Shown: piece after piece, positions 46,415 to 55,931 of the stretch
How positions within the stretch are numbered: the stretch's first letter is position 1
Layout: every line of letters starts with the position of its first letter
Source of the DNA: WHTI01 sp963756365
GTDB lineage: Bacteria; Actinomycetota; CADDZG01; WHSQ01
Length of the DNA stretch: 64,000 nucleotides
Direction of reading: 5' to 3'
Assembly (NCBI GenBank): GCA_963756365.1
Contig: CAVWNF010000003.1
Span: forward strand, 682,001 to 746,000
Program-made: the position numbers and the translations under genes
The notes under the pieces: generated by a model
Database searches by the model: none
What the model was told of the DNA's origin: nothing
What the model saw: the letters and a program-made list of their open reading frames with translations, nothing else

Positions 46415-46980
46415 CGAGGTTCACCCCCTCATCGCCCAACCAGTCCTTGAGCTTCGCTCTGGCTCTGCGACAGCTGAGAGCGAACGGTTCCTACCGAGCA
46501 ATCGAGCACCTCGGCGATCTCCGAATCAGTCATGCGCTGGGCATAGAACAGAACGACGGCACTGCGCTGCCTGATCGGTAAGCGTCGAACGGCCTCCCAC
46601 ACCAGTCGGGCGGTTTCGTGTCGCTCGATGTTCCAGTCACTCTGGGTCCTCTCTTCCGCCGCCTTGTAGAGGCTGTTCGCTCGAGCCTCGATCGCCTTGC
46701 GACGGATGCGGGTGCGACAGAGGTTGACGACCGCTCGCTTCAGATAAGCCGCGGACTTGTCCTTCTCTCTGATGCGACCCCACCCTTTGTAGGTCCGGGC
46801 GAGTGCCTCCATGACGATCTCTTCACCCAGATGCCGGTCGCCCAGGATCATGTAAGCCAGCTCGCAGAGATGGCCGTAGTGCTTGTCGAAGAGGAGGACC
46901 ATGTCCTCATCGCGGGCACGGCCGGAGCTAAGGCTCAAGGTCCGAGCCTCCGGGTAGGTGATCTGTCCAGGGAACGCCAT
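46407..46980 (-). CDS. ECF RNA polymerase sigma factor (one frameshift near the end)
   Basis: Region 2 is in LFDKHYGHLCELAYMILGDR and ALARTYKGWGRI; region 4 in LPIRQRSAVVLFYAQRMTDS and EIAEVLDCSVGTVRSQLS. The frame ends prematurely at 46429, but shifting by one base near 46460 gives LSRARAKLKDWLGDEGVNLG, the usual sigma C-terminus, ending at TGA 46407 and overlapping the next gene's GTG. That overlap supports the repaired reading. It probably directs transcription of a surface regulon; no promoter motif can be assigned. Confidence 0.88.
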
Positions 46981-47036
46981 CGAAGAACATGACCAGTGGC
47001 GGCAGCGAAACGTTGCATGGAATCATGCTGCCTGAC

Positions 47037-48602
47037 CTAGCAGCCTCCGGAGCCGCGGGTTATCGAGATCATCGTTCCTGCTTTCGCTGTCCCACAGTCC
47101 TTTGCCCCTGAGGGCCATCGCACCTGAACCCTCCGCCCGTCGGCGCCACCCATCCCGATGTGGAGGTAGCCGACTTCGGACTGGGTGCGGAACGCCACCC
47201 CGTCGTTCTGGGTGAGCCAGAACGAGCGCTTCCCGCGGCCGATCTTCACCCTCACTCCGAAACCGAGGGGGTTGCGGGCGCCCCCGTTCAGATAGAGCCC
47301 GGCCCAGTTCCCGGCGTCACTCACGTTGTCCAGGAGGATGAAGGAGCCGGAGCGCTTCTTGTAGCCGTTCGACAGGAACAGGTCGACCGTCCCGTCACGG
47401 TCCCAATCCGAGGCCGAGGCAGCATCGCCGCTTCCATCCTTAGGTTCCCTGTGACCATGGCCGGTGGGTACGAAGGCCCCGTTCACGTTCACCAGGAGTT
47501 TGTCGGCGAGATCTGTCGTCTGTTGGCTGCCGTTGCCCGCCGCTCCTCGCACCACGTAGAGGTCGAGATCCCCATCGTTGTCGACGTCGAACGGCGTGGC
47601 CATCCTGCCTAGTTTCGCCCCGACTCTCCTCGTAACAACGAAGCTGCCGCCGCGGTTCTTCATGATCACGGTGTAGCCCCCGCCGACAGCTACCAGGTCG
47701 TCCCATCCATCGCCCGTGAGGTCGGCTGCGGTGACGGACAGATACTCGTGCCCGGTGAAGGGACGCAGAGCGATCCGCTTGAAGCGGCCCCCGCGATTCT
47801 CGAAGTACCTCGCTCGATGATTCTTGAGAGTCATGAGTAGATCCGGGTCGCCATCGTGGTCGAGGTCGCTCCACGCCACGGTCTCGCTCGACACGATCGA
47901 CTCGAGTCCAACGTTCGTCCTGGTGAATATCCCACCGTCGTTACGAAACATCCGGTCCGGGTAGCCCTTACGCCATTGGGCAGCGATGAAGATGTCGAGG
48001 TCGCCGTCGGTGTCGTAATCGATCCACGAGACGGCACGCGATCGTGCGGGTGCATAGTCAACACGTCGCTGCTTGGCCTCGTCGATGAATGTTCCATCCG
48101 GTTGCTGGATGTAGAGGTTGTTCGCCCTGGCCCCCTTGCCCCGTTCGCCGCCCTGGGTGCAGAAGAGGTCGATGAGCCCGTCCCCGTTCGCCTCTCCCCA
48201 TGCGCAGTTGTGCCGATCCCCGAAGCCCCACGGCTCGAAGGAATCGTCGTTCACCAGTTGGTCGCATCGATTGGAGAGGAACTTCGGATTCCGGTAATGA
48301 CGCCCGACGAGGAGATCGGGTAGCCCATCGCGATCGTGGTCGGCCCACGCCGAGCCCCACGAGATGTTCGACTCGATCCCGTCCTTGATGGCGGAACTAC
48401 CGTCGAGGAATCCGTAGGTGCCGGGTACCTCCGGGCGGACGGGATGAGAGGCGGCGCACTCCGCCGCCGGACCGGGGGCCGGGGCTGCCGCTGTGGAAGG
48501 TTCTTGGGCGGAACCAGAGGGGGGGATGGCAACAACGATCGTGATACACGTCGCTATCACGGAGGCGAGTTTGATCGGAACACGTGCTGACAGAGGTATC
48601 AC
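47037..48602 (-). CDS. FG-GAP/VCBS propeller secreted protein, paralogue of the 43719 gene
   Basis: A 521-residue protein starting at GTG 48602, with a signal peptide (IKLASVIATCITIVVAIPPS). Asp-rich repeats are DHDRDGLPDLLVGR, DYDTDGDLDIFIAA, DLDHDGDPDLLMTL, DVDNDGDLDLYVVR and DWDRDGTVDLFLSN. It shares CAWGEANGDG and the NPFGFGAR/NPLGFGVR-type C-terminal block with the 43719 protein, so the two arose by duplication. The signal peptide here is secretory rather than lipoprotein type. The two copies flank the sigma factor and its membrane partner. Confidence 0.87.
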   Translation of the reverse strand: MIPLSARVPIKLASVIATCITIVVAIPPSGSAQEPSTAAAPAPGPAAECAASHPVRPEVPGTYGFLDGSSAIKDGIESNISWGSAWADHDRDGLPDLLVGRHYRNPKFLSNRCDQLVNDDSFEPWGFGDRHNCAWGEANGDGLIDLFCTQGGERGKGARANNLYIQQPDGTFIDEAKQRRVDYAPARSRAVSWIDYDTDGDLDIFIAAQWRKGYPDRMFRNDGGIFTRTNVGLESIVSSETVAWSDLDHDGDPDLLMTLKNHRARYFENRGGRFKRIALRPFTGHEYLSVTAADLTGDGWDDLVAVGGGYTVIMKNRGGSFVVTRRVGAKLGRMATPFDVDNDGDLDLYVVRGAAGNGSQQTTDLADKLLVNVNGAFVPTGHGHREPKDGSGDAASASDWDRDGTVDLFLSNGYKKRSGSFILLDNVSDAGNWAGLYLNGGARNPLGFGVRVKIGRGKRSFWLTQNDGVAFRTQSEVGYLHIGMGGADGRRVQVRWPSGAKDCGTAKAGTMISITRGSGGC

Positions 48603-48673
48603 CAGACTCTAGAGATCGGAAAGAGGCTCAGATGATGTACCCAGTGGAGGCTCCGGGCAACGATCTGAAGGGC

Positions 48674-49201
48674 CTATTTCTCCCACTCGACCTGGTCCTC
48701 CGGAAGCTCCCACTCGTAGGAGAACTTCCGCACCTTAAGGATGATCGACGTATCCGTGGTCTTCACGCCAGGGATCCCAGCAATCTGAGTACGGATGAAG
48801 TGCAGCAGATGCTCATGCGAGTAGAAGAAGCACTCCATCACTAGGTCGTGGGTCCCCGCCGAATACCCTATGTAGCGGGTTTCGGGGAAGTTCTCCAGGG
48901 CCTCTGCTACGGCATCGACCGTGCGCAACTCGCACTCGATCGAGATGATCGCGCTCTGGGTCAACCCAACGGTCTCCGGGCTTGGGACAGCGACCACCCT
49001 GACAACCTTGTTGTCGATCAGTCTCTTAAGTCGTTTCCTGATCGTCGCCTCTGCCGCTCCGAGTTGTCTCGCCAACTCGGTGTTGGGCATCCGGCCATCT
49101 TCCTGGAGGAGGGAGATGATCCTTCGATCCAGAGCATCGTAGGGGAGGGCCTTCGAGGAGGATTTTCCTCGATTTGCTAAAGGAGACGATTCTGTGCTCA
49201 T
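48674..49201 (-). CDS. Lrp/AsnC family transcriptional regulator
   Basis: A 175-residue protein. The HTH is in ALDRRIISLLQEDGRMPNTE, then LARQLGAAEATIRKRLKRLI; the RAM ligand-binding domain follows (SAIISIECELRTVDAVAEAL, YSAGTHDLVMECFFYSHEHL). It probably senses an amino acid or amine and controls the divergent permease cluster that starts at 49403. The 201-base shared region between the two is AT richer than its surroundings, as expected for Lrp-type regulatory DNA. Confidence 0.92.
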   Translation of the reverse strand: MSTESSPLANRGKSSSKALPYDALDRRIISLLQEDGRMPNTELARQLGAAEATIRKRLKRLIDNKVVRVVAVPSPETVGLTQSAIISIECELRTVDAVAEALENFPETRYIGYSAGTHDLVMECFFYSHEHLLHFIRTQIAGIPGVKTTDTSIILKVRKFSYEWELPEDQVEWEK

Positions 49202-49322
49202 GCGGTTGGGTCGGCCCTCCTTAAATACGAAATCAGTTAGGAGATGGTTTCAGAAAGACGAATATGGATGCTAGCACCGCTTGAAATAGTTGTCTTGGCT
49301 TTGTCTTCTTTGGAATTGATTA

Positions 49323-49352
49323 TTGACTTCGCACTTGGACGGTCGCTAGGTT
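49323..49352 (+). promoter_or_regulatory. Possible promoter of the permease operon
   Basis: TTGACT (49323-49328) and TAGGTT (49347-49352) are separated by 18 bases, inside the 201-base gap between the Lrp gene and the permease. The segment 49230-49330 is AT rich and contains several A/T tracts suitable for Lrp binding. No clear dyad was identified. Confidence 0.4.
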
Positions 49353-49402
49353 CGGTTAGAGCGTGGGGGGGACCCGCGCCGTACTCATCGGGGGGTGGGA
49401 AC

Positions 49403-51015
49403 TTGGCGACCGTTCCAGACACGGCGTCACAGGCAGGCTCGGGCGATCAGGTCTTTACGAGGAAGGCGTCGGGCCTGATCCGCAGTGCGGGCAGCTTCGA
49501 TGTCTTCATCTTCAACATCGGGCTCATCAGCGTTGGCATCGCGGTTGCGCTGAACCAGCTGATCGGCCCAGCTTTCTATCCCGGAGCGAACGTAGCGCTC
49601 TCTTCGTTGATAGCGATGGTTGGGATGTTTGTAGTCGGCAGCGCCTACGTGATGTGGTCGTTGATGTTTCCACGATCCGGTGGCAACTATGTCTATCAAT
49701 CCCGTGCACTTGGTCCAGGCATCGCATTCGTAACGACATTCGTCGAGACGATCGCCATCTTGTTCTACGGCGCTCTCGCTGCGTCCCTGCTGGTCTCGGT
49801 GGGCCTCGCTTCTTTCTTCGGCGTGGTGGGCTTCGTCGGGAAGAGTGCGGCGATGACGGATGCTGCTATATGGCTGCTTGAGCCGAAGGGATTGTTCTGG
49901 GTCGGGTCCACCGTCATCGTTTTCTGCGGGATCTTGCCCTTGTCGGGGATGAAGCGGTACTTCAGCTTCCAGAGGATCATGTTTGTGGTTGCCCTGGTCG
50001 GAACCGGGCTTGCGCTAGCCGTGATGCTGTTCGGATCCCAGGAGGGCTTCATCACGAACTTCAACAACCTGACGGGCCTCGACTACGCGAAGGTGATCGG
50101 CACGGCCGTTGCCAACGGGTGGGTTGACTCCGGGTACACCTCGAGTGCCACCATCGCATTTTTGGTCTGGCCCTTGCTGCCGCTACTCGGCGGGATCCAG
50201 TCGATCGGTATCGGCGGGGAGATCAAGAAGATTGAGAAGGCCCAGGTCTTTGGGATGCTCGGGTCGATCGCAGCAGCAGGTGTTCTGTTCGCCGCCTTTG
50301 CGGTGCTGTCCAACAAGGCGTTCGGTTACGCCTTCCAAGGCGCCATCTCTTACAACGCTGCGGTGGTACCGGAGGCAAGCACCAGCGTGACGCCGTACTT
50401 CACTCTGCTCACCGGCATCCTCACGAACAACGTACTGATAGCGGGAGTAATAGCGGCGGCGTTCGTTGCCTGGATCTATTTCTGGATCCCGGCGGAACTC
50501 ATCTACGCACAGCGAACGATGATCGCGTGGTCCTTCGACCGCGCTAGCACCTGAGAAGTTGGGGTACGTGAGCCCGAGGTTCCACACGCCGGTGGTGGCG
50601 ATCGTCATCTCCGTTGTAGTTGCGGTTGCGTTCATGTGGGTCATCGCGTTCACGTCGTACGGGACCCTCGTCGCCATCTACGGGGTCTTGATCTGTTGGG
50701 GCACGACGATGCTCGGCGGGATCATCTTCCCGTGGCGCCGCCCCGAGATGTATCAGCGCTCTCCGTTCGCGAACTGGAAGATCGGCGGGTTGCCCGTTCT
50801 GAGCGTTGTTTGCGCAGCCTCTCTCGGGTTCTTTCGCGTGGGTGTTCTACCTGCTCTGGCAGGACCCGATAGCAGCCGGTCATAGCTCGCGCAACATCGT
50901 CACGATGGGGGTGCTCTTCGGAGTTGGGATCGTCTGGTACGTCGGGATGAGGCTCTACCGCAAGAGCCAGGGGATCCAGGTCGATCTCGCGTTCCAAGAG
51001 ATCCCGATCGAGTAG
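49403..51015 (+). CDS. APC family amino acid/amine permease (two frameshifts)
   Basis: I place the start at TTG 49403, after GGGGGGTGGG and before the first membrane helix; a longer ATG start at 49244 is also open. Hydrophobic helices include FNIGLISVGIAVALNQLIG, ALSSLIAMVGMFVVGSAYVM, ETIAILFYGALAASLLVSVG and VLIAGVIAAAFVAWIYFWIP. The last quarter shifts frame near 50545 (into LGYVSPRFHTPVVAIVISVV) and near 50830 (into FAWVFYLLWQDPIAAG), ending LAFQEIPIE at 51015. About 535 residues. Likely imports the amine or amino acid metabolised by the following enzymes. Confidence 0.85.
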
Positions 51016-51048
51016 CAGGCACACAGGACGATTCGGAAGGAATCTGGT

Positions 51049-51819
51049 TTGACCGTCGCAAGTCCAGAAGAGTTCATGAACACGGCCACGACGCTGCTCC
51101 GCGAGGCGGAGGCGAACGACATCTGTCTTCGCCTCGTGGGATCCATGGCCTTCAGGTTCCACTGCGCAGAACACTCGTCGTATTTCGACGATCTACATCG
51201 CGAGCACACCGATATCGACTTCGTTGCACCTAAGGACGATCGCAGGAAGATGAGGACCTTCTTCGAAGAACGTGGGTATATCGAGGATCGGGACATCCTT
51301 CTGGCTACAGAGGGAGCGAGGTACTTCTATACGAACCCCGTTAACGGCCTGTGTGTCGATGCCTTCATCGATCGCCTGGATTACTGCCATCCGGTAGATC
51401 TGCACGATCGGATGAGGCTCGATGCGCCCACCGTTCCGCTCGCCGATCTGGTGTTGCAGAAACTTCAGATAGTCGAGATCAACGAGCGAGACATCAAGGA
51501 CCTAGTTATCTGCTTCGTCGAGCACGAACTCGGGTCCGAGCACCGGGAGCAGATCGACGCGAGCTACATCGCCGGTCTACTCAGTAAGGACTGGGGCTTC
51601 TATTACACGGCAATGATGAATTCGGACAAACTCCGGACGTTCATCGATCGATATGAAGTCCTGCCGGAGGACGCCCGTTCTCAAGCCACGGCTCGCGTGA
51701 CGAGATTCCAGGAGATCGTCGAAGGCGCTCCAAAGTCGTTGAAGTGGAAGGCCCGTGCTCGGGTCGGGACCAAGGTGCGCTGGTACAACGAGGTCAACGA
51801 GAAGGAAGCGACTTACTGA
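51049..51819 (+). CDS. Nucleotidyltransferase-like protein
   Basis: A 256-residue protein, TTG start at 51049 (GGAAGGAA upstream) or ATG 51076. The core ICLRLVGSMAFRFHC...HTDIDFVAPKDDRRKM resembles a nucleotidyltransferase fold, with GS and a DxD-like pair, then FEERGYIEDR and CVDAFIDRLDY. The helical C-terminus has RARVGTKVRWYNE. It may adenylylate a small molecule or a protein in the pathway. It overlaps the next ATG by one base, indicating coupling within the operon. Confidence 0.65.
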   Translation: MTVASPEEFMNTATTLLREAEANDICLRLVGSMAFRFHCAEHSSYFDDLHREHTDIDFVAPKDDRRKMRTFFEERGYIEDRDILLATEGARYFYTNPVNGLCVDAFIDRLDYCHPVDLHDRMRLDAPTVPLADLVLQKLQIVEINERDIKDLVICFVEHELGSEHREQIDASYIAGLLSKDWGFYYTAMMNSDKLRTFIDRYEVLPEDARSQATARVTRFQEIVEGAPKSLKWKARARVGTKVRWYNEVNEKEATY

Positions 51820-52800
51820 TGTCGTTCTTCAAGCGGTCCTCGAAGGGTGCAGTGAGTCTCTTCTTTGCCACCGATATCCACGGTTCTGAACTGTGCTTCA
51901 AGAAGTTCATCGCAGCACCAGGATTCTATGGAGCAGAGGTCGTTGTCCTTGGCGGCGACATGACGGGCAAGATGATCGTTCCCCTTAACCAAGAGTCACC
52001 TGGCCGTTTCACGGCGACGGTTGCGGGGCGTCCGGTCGAAGTTTGCGGCGATGACGAGACCAAGGCGCTCGAAGGCAGGATCCGCGACTCAGGCTTCTAC
52101 CCATATCGAACCGACCCTGACGAATTGAGAGCCCTGGGAGACGACCCCGAGGCGGTCGAGGCCATCTTCCGCACGGAGATGGAGTCGACCCTCTTTCGAT
52201 GGGGAGAGATGGTCGAGGAGAAGTTCCACGGGTCCGACCGGTTCGTCTTCGTCGCGCCTGGGAACGACGACCCCTTCTTCATCGACGACATCCTTCGTGC
52301 GATCCCTCGCTTCCGGTTGATAGAGGGAGAGGTCGTCACGGTCGCCGATCGATTCGAGATGCTCGCCACCGGCTTCTCTAACCGCACACCGTGGAAGACG
52401 CACCGAGAGTTGGACGAGGTCGAGTTCGCGCGAGAAGATCGAGAAGTTGGTCGCCCGGCTCGAGGATCCGTCGTCGTCGATCTTCAATATCCACGTTCCG
52501 CCTTTTGACTCGGGTCTCGACGAGGGCCCCGACATCGATCCCGAAACCTGGAACCAGAACACCTCCGCGGGTCGTTCTTTGACCAAGCCGGTGGGGAGCA
52601 CGGCTGTTCGAGACGTGATCCTTGAACATCAGCCGATGCTCAGCCTGCACGGGCATATCCATGAGTCCCGCGGTGCCGTTCAGATCGGACAGACGCTCGC
52701 GGTCAACCCCGGCAGTGATTACGGAGACTCGATCCTGAGGGGAGCGATCGTTCGATTCGAAGAAGGTCGTATCAGTAGTCATCAACTGACTTCGGGCTGA
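51819..52800 (+). CDS. Metallophosphoesterase (one frameshift)
   Basis: Starts at ATG 51819, overlapping the previous stop (TGATG). The calcineurin-like motifs are FFATDIHGS (Asp-x-His), LGGDMTGK (Gly-Asp), APGNDDPF (Gly-Asn-Asp), NIHVPPFDSG (His) and LHGHIHESRG (Gly-His-x-His), the complete binuclear metal set. A frame change near 52430 is needed. Repaired length is about 325 residues. The substrate is unknown; in this operon it may reverse a nucleotidyl or phosphate transfer made by its neighbour. Confidence 0.82.
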
Positions 52801-52833
52801 CTCGAGAGTCATCCACATCGGAAGGAGCAATCA

Positions 52834-54219
52834 GTGGTGAAGACAGGTTCCGATCTCTCCCAGGCAAACCTGGACCAGAAGATCGAGGAGAAGAAAAGGT
52901 GGCTGATCGAAGAAGGTGTCCAGTACGTCTTCGGAAGCTGGGCTGACTTCTATGGCCGGACCAAGGCAAAAGCTGTCCCGGTGCGGCAGTTCGAGGCGAT
53001 GGTCAAGGGGTCAGAGCTCTACACCGTTGGGGCGCTGCCCGGCATGGGGCCGCTTGGCCCGCACGAGGATGAATGCCAGGCGGTAGCGGACCTTGACTCG
53101 CTCACGATCTGCCCGTGGGACCGCAAGTACGCGTGGATGGCTTCCGATCTCGTGTGGCACGGAGAGGCGTATCCGTACTGCTCCCGCCAGATCCTTGGCG
53201 GTGTCATTGAGCAAGCGACTCAGATGGGGTACGGACTCAATCTTGGATTCGAGCCCGAGGTGTACATCTTCCGCGAGGACGAGCACGGAACCCTCGGCCC
53301 GCTACACCCAAACGATAAGGGCGAGTGCTGGGGATACGACGTCGAGAGCACCCTTGATGGGATGAGCTTCCTGGATGTGATGGTGCAGTACCTCGACGAA
53401 CTCGGGTGGGGCGTTTACTCGTTCGACCATGAGGGAGGGAACTCTCAGTACGAGTTCGATTTCGGCTACTCGGACGTCATGACCCAGGCAGACAGGTTCA
53501 CGTTCATGCGGCTCATGCTTAAAGAGGTCGCCAAGAGCTTAGGTGCGTTCGCCACGTTCATGCCCAAGCCCTTCTCCGACAACTTCGGCTCTGGGGCTCA
53601 CTACAACATGAGCCTCACCGACATCGGTTCCGGAGAGAACCTGATGCTTGACCCCAACGACAAGCGAGGGATCGGGTACTCAGAGCTTGCGTACCACTTC
53701 GTTGGAGGCATCCTCAAGCACGCGGGTGCGATCGTTGCCGTGACCTGCCCTACGGTCAACTCATACAAGCGACTCGTCGGGCGGGGGTTCATGGAGGACA
53801 TCACATGGGCCCCGGTCTACGTTCGATATGGGAACAACAACCGTTGCCTGATGGTCAGGCTGCCAAAGGGGCGCCCGTGCGTCGAGAATCGAGCCGCCGA
53901 CAGCGCCGGAAACATGTATCTGGGGGCAGCTCTTACCTTCGCCGCCGGCCTAGAGGGCATCAGGGACAAGATCGATCCGGGCGAGCCAACGGGCAACAAC
54001 ATGTACGAGCTGTCTCGGCGGGAACTCGTCGAACAGAACGTGCAGGTGCTTCCTAGAACTTTGTTGGAGGCCGTCCAGGCGTTCGATGAGGACCCTCTCA
54101 CCGATGAGGTCTTCGGGCCGCTCAAGCCCGTGTATGTCGATCTCAAGAACAAGGAATGGGAGGAGTACCACAACGTCGTTACGGAATGGGAGCGAGAGAG
54201 GTACCTCAAATTCTTCTAG
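52834..54219 (+). CDS. Glutamine-synthetase-family ligase (GlnT/GmaS type)
   Basis: A 461-residue GTG-start protein with AAGGAGC upstream. Active-site blocks are LGFEPEVYIF (Glu140 and Glu142), DHEGGNSQYEFDF, FGSGAHYNMSLTD and YGNNNRCLMVRLPKG. The sequence TWAPVYVRYGNNNR and the C-terminal EWEEYHNVVTEWERERYLKF resemble gamma-glutamylmethylamide synthetase (GmaS) and GlnT rather than GlnA. This family joins glutamate to ammonia or an amine using ATP. The following PuuD-like gene, which hydrolyses gamma-glutamyl amides, makes an amine-glutamylation role attractive. Confidence 0.88.
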   Translation: MVKTGSDLSQANLDQKIEEKKRWLIEEGVQYVFGSWADFYGRTKAKAVPVRQFEAMVKGSELYTVGALPGMGPLGPHEDECQAVADLDSLTICPWDRKYAWMASDLVWHGEAYPYCSRQILGGVIEQATQMGYGLNLGFEPEVYIFREDEHGTLGPLHPNDKGECWGYDVESTLDGMSFLDVMVQYLDELGWGVYSFDHEGGNSQYEFDFGYSDVMTQADRFTFMRLMLKEVAKSLGAFATFMPKPFSDNFGSGAHYNMSLTDIGSGENLMLDPNDKRGIGYSELAYHFVGGILKHAGAIVAVTCPTVNSYKRLVGRGFMEDITWAPVYVRYGNNNRCLMVRLPKGRPCVENRAADSAGNMYLGAALTFAAGLEGIRDKIDPGEPTGNNMYELSRRELVEQNVQVLPRTLLEAVQAFDEDPLTDEVFGPLKPVYVDLKNKEWEEYHNVVTEWERERYLKFF

Positions 54220-54956
54220 GAGGGGGAAAGCCACGGATCGTCATCTCGTGCGGGGTGTATGGCGACGAGAACAGGGTTCGAGCCTCGGCGGGATATGCCG
54301 AAGCGGTGTGGGCAGCCGGGGGGATGCCGCTTTACGCACCCGCGATCTTCGATCCGCATGAGTGGGTCGAAGAGATCCTCTCGATCGCGAACGGCTTGCT
54401 CCTCACAGGGGGTGGAGACGTCGACCCAGCTGTCTACGGCACATCGGACGAGGGGAGTTGCTCTGAGGTTTCCCCTCTTCGGGACGAGATAGAGGTCGAG
54501 CTAGTCAGGCGCGCCGTTGATCAAGGAACTCCTGTTTTCGGGATCTGCAGGGGCGCCCAACTCATCAACGTCGCCTTCGGTGGGAGCCTTTGCCAGGACA
54601 TCCCCTCGATCCGACCGAGTGAGGTCGAGCACAATCACGACCCGGATCCATCAAGGGAGCATGAGCCAGCGCACACCGTAGAACTCTCGAACGGATCTTT
54701 GGTCGAGCGCATCTACGGAACTCGGTCCATCGAGGTCAATTCGATGCATCATCAGTGTCTGACGGATCTGGGGGCCGGGCTCATGCTCGCAGCCGTCGCT
54801 CCTGACTCGAGTGCCGAGGCGATCGAACTTCCAGGTAAGTGGCTTGTCGGTGTCCAGTGGCATCCGGAGCGGATGTTCAAAGAAGACGACAGTCAACTCG
54901 CTCTCTTCGAGTCGTTCGTGACGGCTGCGGCCGAGACGATGGTGGGAGCGATCTGA
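54186..54956 (+). CDS. PuuD-like gamma-glutamyl hydrolase (class I amidotransferase fold)
   Basis: A protein of about 256 residues that overlaps the synthetase gene; ATG 54186 is the nearest plausible start, although a strong ribosome-binding-like GGAGGGGG lies further in at 54220. GLLLTGGGDVDPAVYG and VFGICRGAQLINVAFGGSL (nucleophilic Cys121 by this count) and VGVQWHPERMF (His) are the glutamine-amidotransferase triad region. PuuD hydrolyses gamma-glutamyl-GABA in putrescine catabolism; here it could release a gamma-glutamylated product made by the preceding ligase. Confidence 0.87.
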   Translation: MGAREVPQILLGGGKPRIVISCGVYGDENRVRASAGYAEAVWAAGGMPLYAPAIFDPHEWVEEILSIANGLLLTGGGDVDPAVYGTSDEGSCSEVSPLRDEIEVELVRRAVDQGTPVFGICRGAQLINVAFGGSLCQDIPSIRPSEVEHNHDPDPSREHEPAHTVELSNGSLVERIYGTRSIEVNSMHHQCLTDLGAGLMLAAVAPDSSAEAIELPGKWLVGVQWHPERMFKEDDSQLALFESFVTAAAETMVGAI

Positions 54957-54957
54957 C

Positions 54958-55909
54958 ATGCAGAAGATCGACCGTTCGTCCACTCAGATGTATTTCGATA
55001 GGGACATACGCGCCCGTTGCAACGGTGGTGCCTGGCGAGGCGGTGTTGGTCGAGACGGCAGATTCTCTCTGTGGAGTGGTCAAGAGCGAGGCCGATCGGT
55101 TCGAGAGCTTCGATGCACTGATCGAGGAACTCGGGGGAGCATGTCCCGTGACAGGGCCCATCTATGTCGATGGCGCTTCCGCTGGCGATTGCATCGCAGT
55201 GAACGTGACGGGCATCGTTTCTGCTCCAGTTACGGGGACAGGGTGGACGGCCGTTATCCCGGGGCTGGGCGCCCTGACCCATGATCAGGGCTACACGCTT
55301 CAGCCTCCGATGGAGCCCCGAACGACGATCTGCAAGGTCGAGGGGGACACGATCACGTTGCCTATCGACGGACGGAACATCCTCATCCCGAACCGTCCGT
55401 TCTTGGGGACGATCGGGGTCGCTCCATCGAAGGAGAGGCGCATCTCGTTCTCTCAGTCTCATGAGTACCTGGGTGACGTCGATATCCCTCAGATAGCTGC
55501 GGGAGCGAGACTCATCCTTCGATGCAATGTCGATGGAGGGCTTCTCTCTCTGGGAGATGCTCACGCGGCACAAGGGGATGGCGAGATAACCGGGGCCGCC
55601 ATAGAGGTCGAGTCCGACGTGACGTTGAGCATCGACGTTCTCGATCAAGAGCAGGCCGAGTTCACACGGCTTCCGATCCTGGAAACGCCTGATTGGATCG
55701 GGTGTATCGCGTCCTTTCAAGGGGTCGGTACCGCCGATTGCATACGCGCGGGTTTCGTCGATCTAGTCACTCGACTGAGCCGTTTCCATGGGTTCTCAGA
55801 GACCGGCGCCTATCAGCTGCTCGGGCAAGTAGGTCGGGTCCAGATCGGAAATCTGATCGATCCCTTCTATTCCGTAATGACCTACGTAGAACGTCGCTAC
55901 CTGTCCTGA
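54958..55909 (+). CDS. Acetamidase/formamidase family hydrolase (one frameshift)
   Basis: Starts at ATG 54958, one base after the previous stop. A frame change near 55003 (in GATAGGGAC) joins MQKIDRSSTQMYFDR to GTYAPVATVVPGEAVLVETA. The family hallmarks are VTGPIYVDGASAGDCIAVNV, SKERRISFSQSHEYLGDVDI and GDAHAAQGDGEITGAAIEVE, the last close to the GDGHAAQGDGE block of FmdA/AmdA. About 317 residues. It hydrolyses short amides such as formamide to acid and ammonia; the true substrate is probably the amide made in this operon. Confidence 0.87.
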
Positions 55910-55931
55910 CCGTGCAAAGAAGGAGAGCCCA

